Shown here one piece after another: positions 30,835 to 42,559 of a stretch of DNA of 64,000 bases. Location of the stretch: positions 4,464,001 through 4,528,000 of the forward strand of contig NZ_AP022599.1 in the NCBI RefSeq assembly GCF_010725725.1. The letters are read 5' to 3'. Position 1 is the stretch's first letter, and every line of letters starts with the position of its first letter. Position numbers and translations under genes: made by a program. The notes below the pieces were generated by a model. It did no database searches. It had not been told where the DNA came from and was given only the letters and a program-made list of their open reading frames with translations. This DNA comes from Mycolicibacterium pulveris (GTDB lineage Bacteria > Actinomycetota > Actinomycetes > Mycobacteriales > Mycobacteriaceae).

Positions 30835-31505
30835 TGACATATGACACCGATTCGGCGGGCCGTCCCCCGCTGACCGCCGGGCTGGACCCCGCCGAGCTCG
30901 ACCCGATCGACCGCATCCTGCTCGGCGCGTGCGCAGCCATCTGGCTGATCGCGCTGGGAACCGGGGTGGCCGCCACAGTGGCCCTGGTCAACCTGGGCCG
31001 CGGCCACGCCGAGCCCACCGGCGACTCCGGTACGCCCTGGGTGCTGTATCTCATCATCGCGGTGTCGGCCCTGGTGATCGCCGGTGCCGTTCCGCTGCTG
31101 CTGCGGGCCCGCCGCGAGGCGTCGGTAGACGCTCGACCCGCCGATCCGGTCATCCCCGCCGAATCTGAGCCACCCGCGCGCGAGGCGGACGCGCCGACCG
31201 AGAAGCTTCAGTCGCTCAGCGCGACGGCCACCGCGGACTACGCCGCCCCGCGCATGCAGCGCACGGCGACGCCGACACCGATGGAAGCGGCCGTCGACCA
31301 GCTCTGGCTGCGCTACGCGCTGGTGATGGCCTGCGCGATCGGCGTCGCGATGGTGGCCATCGGCGTGGCCACCTACCTGATGGCCGTCGACAGCAACGTG
31401 GCCGCGTGGGTGTTCTACGTGCTGGCCGGCCTCGTCACGGTGGCGATGCCGGTGGCGCCGTGGTACTTCCTGCGCGAGCTGCACACGGTGGCCGACGCCT
31501 CATAG
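30834..31505 (+). CDS. DUF2561 membrane protein (Rv2197c-like)
   Basis: A 223-residue protein of unknown function whose ATG overlaps the mmpS3 stop by one base (TGATG), implying coupled translation. It has four membrane segments: ILLGACAAIWLIALGTGVAATVALV, WVLYLIIAVSALVIAGAVPLLL, LRYALVMACAIGVAMVAIGVATYL and WVFYVLAGLVTVAMPVAPWYFL. A loop of about 70 residues rich in Ala, Pro and Glu lies between the second and third. Its constant link with mmpS3 suggests a joint envelope role (inference). Confidence 0.8.
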   Translation: MTYDTDSAGRPPLTAGLDPAELDPIDRILLGACAAIWLIALGTGVAATVALVNLGRGHAEPTGDSGTPWVLYLIIAVSALVIAGAVPLLLRARREASVDARPADPVIPAESEPPAREADAPTEKLQSLSATATADYAAPRMQRTATPTPMEAAVDQLWLRYALVMACAIGVAMVAIGVATYLMAVDSNVAAWVFYVLAGLVTVAMPVAPWYFLRELHTVADAS

Positions 31506-31650
31506 CTTCCGCGTCGACATCACGGCGGTATGCGCGCGGTGATGCACGCGTTTGTTCGCGAGTTCTACCCCAGGGCTGTGGTGAGGCGCCGCAGCACGAC
31601 CATGGTGCAGAATTCGGAGCATAACCCCGGCTGACCCCGCCGTGCCCTGA

Positions 31651-31694
31651 CGCGAAAGTCCCCAACACAGCGGAATGTGTTGGGGACTTTCGCG
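31651..31694. terminator. Perfect 19-bp hairpin between convergent DUF2561 and qcrB genes
   Basis: CGCGAAAGTCCCCAACACA (31651-31669), a six-base loop GCGGAA, then the exact complement (31676-31694), followed by a short TTT. It lies 22 bases from the qcrB stop and 146 from the other stop. It should terminate the qcrCAB transcript and any oncoming message. Confidence 0.7.
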
Positions 31695-31716
31695 TTTCGC
31701 GGCTATCCGCCGGGCG

Positions 31717-33411
31717 TCAGTGGTGCCCGTTCTGCCCGTTGCCGGAGGAGCCGTCGAGGCTCTCCTGGTGTTCGCGCAGCGCGGTGAGCGCCTTGCGTTC
31801 CGCGGCGTGAGCGGCCGCCTCCAGGGCCTCATGTTCGGAGATCGGGTCCGGGAACAGGAAGCTGCCGCTGCCGGGTTCGCCGCCCGAGCCGAGCTTGTTC
31901 ATCCGCTTGGGCACCGCAGCGCCCTGGTACTCCAACGGAATCGGATGACCGTGCTCGTCGACCGGGCCGAGCGGCTGGTGCAGCTCGATGTAGGCACCGT
32001 GCGGCAGCCGCTTGATGATGCCGGTCTCGATGCCGTGCTCGAGCACCTCCCGGTCGCTGCGCTGCAGCCCGACAGCCCACCGGTAAGCGACGTAGTAGAC
32101 GATCGCGGGCAGCACCACCATGCCGATACGCCCGATCCACGTCGTCGCGTTCAGCGAGATGTGGAACTTGAACGCGATGATGTCGTTCATCGCGCACAGC
32201 GTCAGCAGCATGTAGAACGCGATGGCCGCCGCGCCGACCGCGGTGCGCACCGGAACGTCGCGGGGACGCTGCAGCAGGTTGTGGTGCGCGTCGTCGCCGG
32301 TGAGCCTCTTCTCGATGAACGGGTAGACGATCAGCAGCACGAAGACCAGCCCCATGATCACCGCGACCCACACCGACGCCGGGATCGTGTAGTTGCCGAT
32401 GTAGAACTCCCACGCCGGCCAGATACGCGCCAGCCCTTCCGTCCACATCATGTAGAAGTCCGGCTGGCTGCCCGCCGAGATCTGGGATGGCTTGTAGGGG
32501 CCGAGGTTCCAGACCGGGTTGATGGTCAGTAACCCACCCATCAGGCCCAGAATGCCGGTGGTCATCGCAAAGAACGCGCCCGACTTCACCGCGAACACCG
32601 GCATCACCCGCACGCCGACGACGTTCGTCTCGGTGCGGCCGGGGCCGGGGAACTGGGTGTGCTTCTGGAACCACACCAGCGCGAGGTGCAAACCGATGAG
32701 CGCGAGCATGATGCCCGGGATCAGCAGGATATGCAGGGCATACATGCGCGGGATCCAGTAACCGTCCTGGGTGCACAGGTATCCCACCCCGCCGCACGGG
32801 AAGTCGCCGCCGAACAGCGCCCAGTGCAGCCAGGTGCCGATGACCGGCATGCCGAGCGTGATCGACGACATCGCGGCCCGCAGGCCGATGCCGGAGAGCA
32901 GGTCGTCGGGCAGCGAGTAGCCGAAGTAGCCCTCGAACATCGCCAGGATCAGCAGCAGGGCGCCGATCACCCAGTTCGCCTCACGCGGGCGCCGGAATGC
33001 GCCGGTGAAGAAGATGCGGGCCAGGTGCACCATGATCGCCGCGGCGAAAAGTAGTGCGGCCCAGTGGTGAACCTGCCGCACGAACAAGCCGCCGCGCACC
33101 TCGAAGCTGATGTCGAGCGTCGATTCGTAGGCCTTCGACATCTGGACGCCGCGCAGCGGTTGATAGACGCCGTTGTAGGTGACCTCGGCCATCGACGGGT
33201 CGAAGAACAGCGTCAGGTACACGCCGGTGATCAGCAGGATGATAAAGCTGTACAGCGCGATCTCGCCCAACAGGAACGACCAGTGGGTGGGGAACACCTT
33301 GTTCAGCTGGCGCCGCACCGCCGCCGACGGGTGGTAGCGCGAGTCGATGTCGTCGCCCTGTTTGGCGGCCAACTCCGCAATGCTCGGAGGTTTCGGCAAG
33401 CTCGGACTCAT
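31717..33411 (-). CDS. qcrB: Cytochrome bc1 complex cytochrome b subunit QcrB
   Basis: Membrane heme-b subunit with the quinol oxidation site of the bcc complex; the target of imidazopyridine drugs such as Q203 in mycobacteria. It is 564 residues. After the amphipathic start ([20 protein letters not shown]), the core contains [18 protein letters not shown], the heme-ligand helices ([46 protein letters not shown]), and the Qo motif region [13 protein letters not shown] instead of the classical PEWY. A polar C-terminal extension ends [11 protein letters not shown] 33411 overlaps the qcrA stop by four bases and has GAGGA upstream. Confidence 0.96.
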   Translation of the reverse strand: MSPSLPKPPSIAELAAKQGDDIDSRYHPSAAVRRQLNKVFPTHWSFLLGEIALYSFIILLITGVYLTLFFDPSMAEVTYNGVYQPLRGVQMSKAYESTLDISFEVRGGLFVRQVHHWAALLFAAAIMVHLARIFFTGAFRRPREANWVIGALLLILAMFEGYFGYSLPDDLLSGIGLRAAMSSITLGMPVIGTWLHWALFGGDFPCGGVGYLCTQDGYWIPRMYALHILLIPGIMLALIGLHLALVWFQKHTQFPGPGRTETNVVGVRVMPVFAVKSGAFFAMTTGILGLMGGLLTINPVWNLGPYKPSQISAGSQPDFYMMWTEGLARIWPAWEFYIGNYTIPASVWVAVIMGLVFVLLIVYPFIEKRLTGDDAHHNLLQRPRDVPVRTAVGAAAIAFYMLLTLCAMNDIIAFKFHISLNATTWIGRIGMVVLPAIVYYVAYRWAVGLQRSDREVLEHGIETGIIKRLPHGAYIELHQPLGPVDEHGHPIPLEYQGAAVPKRMNKLGSGGEPGSGSFLFPDPISEHEALEAAAHAAERKALTALREHQESLDGSSGNGQNGHH

Positions 33412-34619
33412 TCTGTCCTCCGTTCCCAAAAGGCCGGACCAACGGGCTCGATGAAGTCACCGTTGGCGACGAGGTAGCCGTCGGAGTCGATGGTGATCGG
33501 CAGCTGCGCTAACGCCCGCGCGGCCGGGCCGAAGACGGGCTTCGCGTAGTGCAGCGCGTCGAACTGCGACTGGTGACACGGGCACAGGATGCGGTAGGTC
33601 TGCTGCTCGTATAGCGAAGAGGGACAACCCAAGTGCGAACAGACCTTGGTGTAGGCGAACAGGTCGCCGAAGTTGAAGCTCTCCTGGTTCTTGCGCTTGA
33701 CGACCCGCGGCAGGTCCTGCGGCTTGATCCTGATCAGCATCACCGGGTTACGCACGCCCATGGAGATCTCGGCGAGGCGGTGCGCCGACTCGACGGTGGT
33801 GCCGTCGCCGTCGGATTCGCGCCACGGGAACACCGTCTCCATGCCGCCGGCGTCGATGTCCTCAGGACGCATCTTGATGAACGGTCCCAATCCGTCATCT
33901 CCGACCGCGCGGGCCAGATAGATCGTTTCGCCCTCGTAGCGTGGCGTCCACCCCGACGTCCACAGCACCGCTTTCTTTCCTTCGGCGGTCTGCACCACCG
34001 GTTTCCACGGGTTCTTGATCAAGCCGCCGGCGAACGCCACCAGCGTGCCGAGGCCGAACGCGCCGAGCCCGACACCCAGCGACATGCCGATCAGCTTGCG
34101 CCGCTTGATGGTTGAACCCTCGAGTGCATCCGTGAGGTTGGCCACCACGGTCTTGCGGTGCAGTTCGGGGGAGGCGCCGTCGTGGCGCTCCTGGATCGAG
34201 ATCTCCTGCGGGATGAACTTCTTCTGGTACAGCACCGCGCCGACGCCGATCGCCAGGATCGACAGCCCGAACGTCAACCCGTACAGCGGGGTGGCGAGGC
34301 TGTAGGCGAACACGCCCTCAGAGCCGGTGGGCTGCCATTCCCACGGCCAGAACAGGAACACCAGCAACAGCGCCAGCCCCGAAAGGCCGCCCAGCATAAG
34401 CCAATACGCGACCAGACGTTCTGCGCGTTTCTCGGCCTTGGTGCCCTTGACCGGCCAGCGGTCTTCCTTGAAGACCGTCTCGACGCCGTCGAGCTTGCCG
34501 CCGAGCGCAACCAGCTCCTCGCGCGACATCGCCGCGAGTTCGGCGTCGCTGGGCTGGCCGGGTTCGCCCTTGTGACCGGGGACGTCGGTGCCCTTGAGCT
34601 GATCTTCTGAGTCGGTCAT
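33408..34619 (-). CDS. qcrA: Rieske iron-sulfur subunit QcrA
   Basis: Carries the 2Fe-2S cluster of the bcc complex. It is 403 residues. Two N-terminal membrane helices ([22 protein letters not shown] and [21 protein letters not shown]) precede a third, which begins with the twin-arginine motif [19 protein letters not shown], as in actinobacterial QcrA proteins inserted by both Sec and Tat. The Rieske ligands are CSHLGCP and [12 protein letters not shown] 34619 overlaps the qcrC stop (ATGA); the open frame continues further upstream without matching the family. Confidence 0.96.
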   Translation of the reverse strand: MTDSEDQLKGTDVPGHKGEPGQPSDAELAAMSREELVALGGKLDGVETVFKEDRWPVKGTKAEKRAERLVAYWLMLGGLSGLALLLVFLFWPWEWQPTGSEGVFAYSLATPLYGLTFGLSILAIGVGAVLYQKKFIPQEISIQERHDGASPELHRKTVVANLTDALEGSTIKRRKLIGMSLGVGLGAFGLGTLVAFAGGLIKNPWKPVVQTAEGKKAVLWTSGWTPRYEGETIYLARAVGDDGLGPFIKMRPEDIDAGGMETVFPWRESDGDGTTVESAHRLAEISMGVRNPVMLIRIKPQDLPRVVKRKNQESFNFGDLFAYTKVCSHLGCPSSLYEQQTYRILCPCHQSQFDALHYAKPVFGPAARALAQLPITIDSDGYLVANGDFIEPVGPAFWERRTE

Positions 34620-35422
34620 GTGCGTGCTCCGATCCAGAGGGCCGCAGCGATGACGGCCACCATGCCGATAATCCATGCCGCCATGCCTTCCGGCGCCGGA
34701 CCGAAACCGCCCAGCCCGTAGCCGCCGTAGCTGGGGGATTCCGCCGACTCGCGGACGTAGGCGACGATGTCGCGCTTCTCCTCGGGGCTCAGCTGGCGGT
34801 CGGAGAACTTCGGCATGTTCTGCGGACCGGTCTGCATCGCCGTGTAGATCTGCGCCGGGTTCGCGTTACCCAGGTCGGGGGCGTACTTACCCGACGACAG
34901 CGCGCCGCCCTTGCCGGTGAAGTTGTGGCAGGACGCGCAGTTCAGCCGGAAAAGGGTGCCACCGCGCGCGACGTTGTCGCCGATCAGCGACGCGTCAGCG
35001 ATCTGGCCGTTCTCGTCGCGAGGCACCACCGGCCCGCCGCCGTTGGCCTGCACATAGGCGCCGAGGGCGTCGGTCTGGGCCTCGTCGAACAGCGGAGGCT
35101 TCTGCGGGGCCTGGGCCTCACCGCGCATCGCGGGCATGCGGCCGGTGGACACCTGGAAGTAGACTGCCGCCTCGCCGACGCCGACCAGGCTGGGCCCGCG
35201 GTCGGGCACACCCTGCAGGTTCGCGCCGTGGCAGGTGACACACGAGGTGTCGAACAACTGCTTGCCGGTGCGCAGCAGGGCCGACTGCGACTCGTCGGCA
35301 ACGGCTACCTGCGGCTGTGGCGTCAGAGTTGCGGCGAGGCCACCCGCGACGGCCAGTCCAAGCAGCAGCAGCACTGCTCCGGACAAGCGCCGGCGCAGCC
35401 GACGGCGCGACTTGTCGGTCAT
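34616..35422 (-). CDS. qcrC: Diheme cytochrome c subunit QcrC
   Basis: Membrane-anchored diheme cytochrome c that passes electrons directly to the CuA centre of CtaC, replacing soluble cytochrome c. It is 268 residues. A signal helix at 15-36 ([18 protein letters not shown]) precedes two CxxCH sites, C61/C64/H65 and C162/C165/H166. The C-terminal anchor is [24 protein letters not shown] 35422 is chosen for its AAGGGG ribosome binding site; an upstream in-frame ATG at 35449 has none. Confidence 0.95.
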   Translation of the reverse strand: MTDKSRRRLRRRLSGAVLLLLGLAVAGGLAATLTPQPQVAVADESQSALLRTGKQLFDTSCVTCHGANLQGVPDRGPSLVGVGEAAVYFQVSTGRMPAMRGEAQAPQKPPLFDEAQTDALGAYVQANGGGPVVPRDENGQIADASLIGDNVARGGTLFRLNCASCHNFTGKGGALSSGKYAPDLGNANPAQIYTAMQTGPQNMPKFSDRQLSPEEKRDIVAYVRESAESPSYGGYGLGGFGPAPEGMAAWIIGMVAVIAAALWIGART

Positions 35423-35461
35423 CGAACCCCTTTTCTTATTGGTCCACATCGGCCGGGCCGA

Positions 35462-37224
<1,763 letters not shown>

Positions 37225-39089
37225 GCTGTCCTCGAATCCGGCCGCGACGGTCTGCTCGGCGGCAAGCCGCGCCGACCGCGCCGTCGCCGACCAGCCGGCC
37301 CACTGTCCGGCCGCCCCGACCGGTGAGCAGTAGCCGGGCTCGGCCCGCACGACGCGCACCCCGGGTGAGCCCAGCCAGCGTGCGATCAGCCCGACCTCCT
37401 CGACCAGCGCGCCGCCCAACGGTCCCGGTGTCGGGATGACGGTTTGCGCGCCTGCGCTTATCGCGTCGATCACCGGCATCGGCGGAACACCGCGCGGCGC
37501 ATTGCCCGCCGCGGCCAACTGGCCGTTGCGCAGCACCGCCAGCTGCCACCCACCGGAGCCGTCGGGGCGGGCGGCCACCATTTCGCGCACGGCGGCCAGC
37601 GCGCGCAACCGTTGACCGCGCCACAACACGTCGATGGCGGTGGCGGCGTGATCGCGCAGCCGCGCCGCGGTCTCGTACCGGTTCCTGGCGGCCAGCTCAC
37701 CGATGTGGGTCACCACCCTGGCCAGGGTGCTGTTGTCGCGGCCCTCGATCAGATCGGTGGCCCGGCGCACCGCGTCCGCGTATTCGGCGGCGCCGATACC
37801 GCGCGGCGCGGGGCACGGGGACACCTCGCGGTCGGGGCAGTCCGGGCCGTGCAGTGCGGCGCGGCCTAGCCGCTTGGTGCAGGTGCGCACCCCGGTGAAG
37901 CGCGCCAGCAGGGCAGCGGTGTCGACGGCGTCGGCGCGGGTCCGAAACGGACCCACCGCCCGGTCGTGCTTGGGGGCGCGCACCGCCGAGAACCGGGGGA
38001 ACGGTTCGTCGGTCAGCACCACCCACCACCATCGATGCGGGAACTTGGACCGCCGGTTGTACGGCGGCGCATGCGCGGCGAGCAGGCGGAGCTCGCGCAC
38101 CCCGGCCTCCAGATCGTGTGCGCACTCGACGTGGTCGACGGCGGTGGCCAGCGACGCCATCTCCTTGATCCGGGTGCGCGGGTCCGCCCCGTTGAAGTAC
38201 TGGCCGACGCGGCGGCGCAGGTTCTTGGCGGTGCCGACGTAGAGAACCTCGGCGCGCGGCCCGCGGAACAGGTACACACCGGGCCGATGCGGCAGCGCGG
38301 CGGCCAGGTGCCGGTTGCGTCGCTGCGCCGGGGTCACGTCGGGCAGGTAGGCGCGCAGCTCGGGGTAGGTCTGCACCCCCTGGTTGCCGACGCGTTCGAT
38401 GAGCCCGTGCAGCACGTCGACGGTGGCGCGGGCGTCGTCGAGGGCGCGGTGCGTCGGGGTGGTCGACGCGCCGAACAGCCGCGCCAACGCCGACAACCGC
38501 ACGCTGGGCGCCTCCTCGCGCGTCAGTACCCGGCGCGCCAGCTTGACCGTGCACAACACCGGCGGTTTCGGCCACGTGATGTCGCAGCGTTCGGCCGCTG
38601 CGCGCAGAAACCCGATGTCGAAGCCGGCGTTGTGGGCGACCAGCACCGCGCCGCGGGAGAACTCCAGAAACGCGGGCAGCACCGTCTCGATCCGGGGCGC
38701 GTCGCACACCATCGCGGTGGTGATCCCGGTCAGCGCCACGATCTGCGGTGGAATGCTGCGGCCCGGGTCCACCAACGTGGCCAGCTCGCCGAGCACCACG
38801 CCACCGCGGACCTTGACGGCGCCGATCTCGGTGATCGCGTCGTGCCCGTCGCCGCCGGCGCGCCCACCGGTGGTTTCGAGGTCGACGACCACAAAGGTGG
38901 TTTCCCGCAGCGACAGGTCGGCCAGCGGATCGACGTCGGCGAAGCTGAGCTGGCCCATGCGCTGAAGGTAGGCAAGGCCACCGACAGCAGCGGGTGGCCA
39001 CGCCCATTCCCATCTCGTGCGATGCGGGCTGGGGCAGTTGTCGGTACCTGCCGATACCGTCAGCGCAACACCGACCGAGAGGAGTGTTC

Positions 39090-39293
39090 ATGGGCACGGT
39101 GAGGATTGACTGCGACGACTGCGCGGTGCGCGGGCCGGGATGCCAGGACTGCGTCGTCAGTGTCCTGCTCGGCCCACCCGAGACGTTGCTCGACGACGAG
39201 CGACGGGCGCTGGAGGTGCTGGCCGATGTGGGGTTGGCCCCACGGCTTCGGTTGGTGCCGATCCGGCGGCGCGACGATACGGGTGTGGCCTGA
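39090..39293 (+). CDS. Small Cys-rich protein with CxxC-x6-CxxC motif
   Basis: A 67-residue protein of unknown function. C8, C11, C18 and C21 (IDCDDCAVRGPGCQDCVV) form a four-cysteine knuckle likely to bind zinc or an Fe-S cluster. The rest is a short helix (DDERRALEVLADVGL) and a basic strand (PRLRLVPIRRRDD). ATG 39090 follows a strong GAGAGGAG ribosome binding site; the longer open frame from 38994 lacks one. Divergent from the exonuclease fusion and upstream of the NlpC/P60 gene. Too small for a catalytic role, it may be a regulator or adaptor (inference). Confidence 0.75.
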   Translation: MGTVRIDCDDCAVRGPGCQDCVVSVLLGPPETLLDDERRALEVLADVGLAPRLRLVPIRRRDDTGVA

Positions 39294-39360
39294 GGACACG
39301 CGCGGGACGAAGGGGCGCAGAAGATAAGAAGGGCGCAACTGTTAAATTTGGCGTCTTCGT

Positions 39361-39389
39361 TGGACAAGGCCGATGCCGTTTCGTAACCT
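39361..39389 (+). promoter_or_regulatory. Sigma70-type promoter of the NlpC/P60 gene
   Basis: TGGACA (39361-39366), a 17-base spacer and TAACCT (39384-39389) give the best -35/-10 pair seen in the window. Predicted transcription start is near 39396, leaving a leader of about 54 bases before TTG 39450. Confidence 0.5.
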
Positions 39390-39449
39390 GACTGAGACCT
39401 AAGAGCAGTTCGAAGCGGCTTCGATTCGGAAGTTTGAGGACGCACAATC

Positions 39450-40571
39450 TTGAGGCTCGATCGCATCCAGGTGCCCGCGCGTGTCTTGTCGCGATTGCGT
39501 AGACCGGTCGTAGGCGCGATAGCGAGTCTGGCAATCGCGTTCAGCATGCTCGCCGGCACCGTGTACGCGGACCCCGCCGAGGACGCGTTGGCGAAGCTTC
39601 ACGAACTTTCCCGCGAGGCCGAACAGACAACAGAAGCAATGCATTCGGCGCAGCTGGACTTGGAAAACAAGCTGGCGGCCCAACATGCCGCAGAGGCCAA
39701 GCACGCCGCCGATCTCGCCGCGTTCGAGTCGGCTCGAGCCGAGCTGGCGACCTTCCAAACCGCGGTGAACAAGGTGGCCGCCGCGGAGTACATGGGCGGG
39801 CGGACCGCGGGAATGGACGCCATGCTGACCGCGTCCTCGCCGCAGGGGCTCATCGACCAGCTCTCGGTGCAGCGTGTGATGGCCACCGAGATGTCGGCCC
39901 AGATGACGAACTTCCGCGAGACCAGCGCGAAGGCTGCCCTCGCCGAGCAGGCGTCGGCGAAGTCCGCCGCCGAGGCCAAGACCGCGGCTGAACAGGCTGC
40001 CGCCGTGCGTGCGGAGCTGCAGGCCAAGCAGAGTCAACTGCAAATCCAGATCGCGGTGGTCAAGGCCCAGTACGAGGCCCTCACGCCGCACCAGCGCGAG
40101 GAGCTGGCCGCGGTCCCGCCCGCGCCTCCGGTGCCCGCGCCCGCGCCCGGCGGCGATCCCGCTGTCATAGCCGCGCCGCCCGCGCCCGGCGCCATCCCGC
40201 CCGGTGACATGGCGCCGCCGGTCGGCGGGCACACCGGGACCGTCATCCAGGCCGCGCTGAGCCGCATCGGTTCGCCGTATTCGTGGGGCGGGTCCGGACC
40301 CAACGCCTTCGACTGCTCCGGGCTGGTGATGTGGGCGTTCCAGCAGGCCGGCATCGCGTTGCCGCACTCCAGCCAGGCGTTGGCCCGGGGCGGTCAGCCG
40401 GTATCGGTGGACCAGATGCAGCCGGGTGACATCGTCAACTACTACTCCGACGCGTCGCACTCGGCGATCTACATCGGTGACGGAATGATGGTGCACGCCT
40501 CGACCTACGGCACGCCGGTGCGAGTCGCCCCGGTGAACAATGCGCCGATCTACAACGTCCGCCGGTACTGA
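39450..40571 (+). CDS. NlpC/P60 peptidoglycan endopeptidase (Rv2190c-like)
   Basis: Secreted D,L-endopeptidase cutting cell-wall stem peptides. It is 373 residues. A signal sequence (VVGAIASLAIAFSMLAGTVYADP) is followed by a long coiled coil (about 40-215, rich in Ala, Glu and Lys), a proline/alanine linker, and the NlpC/P60 domain from about 265. Catalytic Cys289 is in NAFDCSGLVMWAF, His337 in DASHSAIYIGDG, and the third polar residue is His349 in MMVHAST. This is the RipA-like layout with an N-terminal autoinhibitory coil. The start is TTG 39450, preceded by GAGGA; the encoded LRLDRIQVP fits the family. The stop overlaps the next gene by 32 bases. Confidence 0.9.
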   Translation: MRLDRIQVPARVLSRLRRPVVGAIASLAIAFSMLAGTVYADPAEDALAKLHELSREAEQTTEAMHSAQLDLENKLAAQHAAEAKHAADLAAFESARAELATFQTAVNKVAAAEYMGGRTAGMDAMLTASSPQGLIDQLSVQRVMATEMSAQMTNFRETSAKAALAEQASAKSAAEAKTAAEQAAAVRAELQAKQSQLQIQIAVVKAQYEALTPHQREELAAVPPAPPVPAPAPGGDPAVIAAPPAPGAIPPGDMAPPVGGHTGTVIQAALSRIGSPYSWGGSGPNAFDCSGLVMWAFQQAGIALPHSSQALARGGQPVSVDQMQPGDIVNYYSDASHSAIYIGDGMMVHASTYGTPVRVAPVNNAPIYNVRRY

Positions 40572-41367
40572 TCGTCGGGCGCACGCCAGGACCAGAAGAA
40601 CCCTGGGCGCCCTTCTCGTCGCCGAACTGCTCTGCGCCCTGTTGTTGGTGGGCCGCGTCGACACCCCGTCGGGCCCGGTGGTGGCCACGCCGGCCTCGTT
40701 GACCGCCCCCAGCGCGGCCGCGACCAGCCATACTCTCGGCGACGGCCGCCGAGTGCGGCTGATCGGCCTCGGCGGGCACACCGCGCAGCTGTTGTCGCGG
40801 GTCGCCGCGGACATGGACGCGGCCGCGGCGGCGGTCACCGCGTTCTGGGGCGACGACTGGCCGCGCGAGATCGTCGTGGTGGCCGCCGCCACCCCCGAAC
40901 AGTTCGCGGCGGTGGGCGGCGGCGACCCCCACACCGCGGCCACCACCACCGCCGAGCGGATCATGTTCGCCCCGGGTGCCAGCGCGATGAGCGACAACGC
41001 GCTGCGAATCGTGTTGCGTCACGAGCTTTTCCACTTTGCGTCCCGGGCGCAGACCGCGGCCGATGCGCCGCGGTGGCTCACTGAGGGCGTCGCCGACTTC
41101 GTCGCGCGCCCCGTCGCCACGCGCCCGCGCGACATGACCGCCACGCTGCCCACCGACGCCGAGCTGGCGGGCCCGCAACGCTCCTCGGCCTATGACCGCG
41201 CGTGGCTGTTCGCCAGGTTCGTCGCCGACGAGTACGGCGTCGCCAAGCTGCGCGAGCTCTATTCACACGCCTGCGGCCACGGCCACCCCGACACCGCGAC
41301 GGCGCTGCGTGATGCGCTGGGCGAGCAGCCGCGGACCGTCATGGCGCGCTGGCAGTCGTGGATGTGA
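40540..41367 (+). CDS. Membrane-anchored zinc metallopeptidase-like protein (Rv2189c-like)
   Basis: A 275-residue protein. A basic N-terminus and one hydrophobic segment (TLGALLVAELLCALLLVGRV, 21-40) act as signal or anchor. The outer domain has the gluzincin pair HELFH (H161, E162, H165) and a downstream WLTEGVADF whose E182 is the likely third zinc ligand, as in peptidase MA-type families. It is annotated as hypothetical in many genomes. ATG 40540 overlaps the NlpC/P60 3' end by 32 bases and no alternative start is present; pimB follows after four bases. Substrate unknown; the context suggests cell-envelope processing. Confidence 0.8.
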   Translation: MRRSTTSAGTDRRAHARTRRTLGALLVAELLCALLLVGRVDTPSGPVVATPASLTAPSAAATSHTLGDGRRVRLIGLGGHTAQLLSRVAADMDAAAAAVTAFWGDDWPREIVVVAAATPEQFAAVGGGDPHTAATTTAERIMFAPGASAMSDNALRIVLRHELFHFASRAQTAADAPRWLTEGVADFVARPVATRPRDMTATLPTDAELAGPQRSSAYDRAWLFARFVADEYGVAKLRELYSHACGHGHPDTATALRDALGEQPRTVMARWQSWM

Positions 41368-41371
41368 CGGC

Positions 41372-42508
41372 GTGAGCCGGGTTCTGTTGGTCACCAACGA
41401 CTTTCCGCCGCGGCGGGGCGGCATCCAGTCGTATCTGCATGAGCTGGTCAAGCATCTGGTGGCGATGGGGGAGCACACGCTGACCGTGTACGCCCCGAAG
41501 TGGAAGGGCAGCGACGACTTCGACCGGGAGGCCGCGGCGACCGGCTACACGGTGGTGCGCCATCCCGGCACGTTGATGCTTCCGGAGCCCTCGGTGATGG
41601 CGCGCATGCGAAAGCTCGTCGAACGCCACCGGGCCGACACGGTCTGGTTCGGTGCGGCGGCACCGCTGGCGCTGATGGCGCCGCTGGCCCGCCACGGCGG
41701 CGCCACCCGGGTGGTCGCCAGCACCCACGGCCACGAGGTCGGCTGGTCGATGCTGCCGTTGGCACGAACCGCGTTGCGCCGCATCGGATCCGGTGTCGAC
41801 GTCGTGACGTATGTCAGCGGTTACACCAGGAACCGGTTCGCCTCGGCGTTCGGGCCCGACGCTGCGCTCGAGCACCTGCCACCCGGCGTGGACGCCGACC
41901 GGTTCGCGCCCGATGAGGTGGCCCGTGCCGAGCTGCGCGTCCGGTACCGGCTCGCCGATCGCCCGGTGGTGGTGTGTGTGTCGCGGCTGGTGCCGCGCAA
42001 GGGCCAGGACATGCTGATTCGCGCGCTGCCCGCCATCCGGCAACGGGTCCACGGCGCCGCGCTGGTCATCGTGGGTGGCGGCCCGTACCGGTCGTCGCTG
42101 CGGCGCCTGGCGCACAGTTTCGGCGTGGCCCAGCATGTCGTCTTCACCGACGGGGTGCCCGGCGACGAGCTGCCCGCCCACCATGCGATGGCCGACGTGT
42201 TCGCCATGCCGTGCCGCACGCGCGGCGCGGGGCTGGACGTCGAGGGGCTGGGCATCGTGTATCTGGAGGCGTCGGCGACGGGAGTTCCGGTGGTGGCGGG
42301 ACGATCGGGTGGCGCGCCCGAAACCGTGCGCGACGGCGAAACCGGGGTCGTGGTCGACGGCTGGGACGTCGGCGCCATCGCCGCGGCCGTCGGCGACCTG
42401 TTGGCCGACCCGGACCGCGCGGCCCGCATGGGCGCCGCGGGGCGCCGCTGGGTGCTGGACAACTGGCAGTGGCGCACCCAGGCCCGCCGGCTTGCCGCGT
42501 TGCTCTAG
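41372..42508 (+). CDS. pimB: GDP-mannose-dependent mannosyltransferase PimB'
   Basis: GT4 glycosyltransferase adding the second mannose to phosphatidylinositol monomannoside (PIM1 to PIM2) on the cytoplasmic face. It is 378 residues. MSRVLLVTNDFPPRRGGIQSY is the canonical PimB' N-terminus with the GGIQ phosphate-binding loop; ASTHGHEVGWSMLP, VCVSRLVPRKGQDMLI and the EX7E motif (GLDVEGLGIVYLEASATG) are complete. The start is GTG 41372, four bases after the upstream stop; the longer open frame runs through the previous gene. Convergent with fadD15. Confidence 0.95.
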   Translation: MSRVLLVTNDFPPRRGGIQSYLHELVKHLVAMGEHTLTVYAPKWKGSDDFDREAAATGYTVVRHPGTLMLPEPSVMARMRKLVERHRADTVWFGAAAPLALMAPLARHGGATRVVASTHGHEVGWSMLPLARTALRRIGSGVDVVTYVSGYTRNRFASAFGPDAALEHLPPGVDADRFAPDEVARAELRVRYRLADRPVVVCVSRLVPRKGQDMLIRALPAIRQRVHGAALVIVGGGPYRSSLRRLAHSFGVAQHVVFTDGVPGDELPAHHAMADVFAMPCRTRGAGLDVEGLGIVYLEASATGVPVVAGRSGGAPETVRDGETGVVVDGWDVGAIAAAVGDLLADPDRAARMGAAGRRWVLDNWQWRTQARRLAALL

Positions 42509-42509
42509 C

Positions 42510-42558
42510 GATTTCGGCGTAGTTCGTCACGCTGAGCGTGACGAACCACGCCCAAATC
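42510..42558. terminator. Long hairpin filling the pimB/fadD15 convergent junction
   Basis: GTTCGTCACGCT and AGCGTGACGAAC are perfect inverse arms around one base (42522-42546). Outer arms GATTTCGGCGTA and CACGCCCAAATC pair except for one mismatch and a bulge. The structure begins two bases after the pimB stop and ends two bases before the fadD15 stop codon complement. Confidence 0.65.
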
Positions 42559-42559
42559 A

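Noticed and set aside
37697..39559. 620-residue minus-strand frame across the exonuclease fusion
   Set aside because: Runs in another frame of the same strand as the well-supported nuclease gene and through the small Cys-rich gene; no domains.
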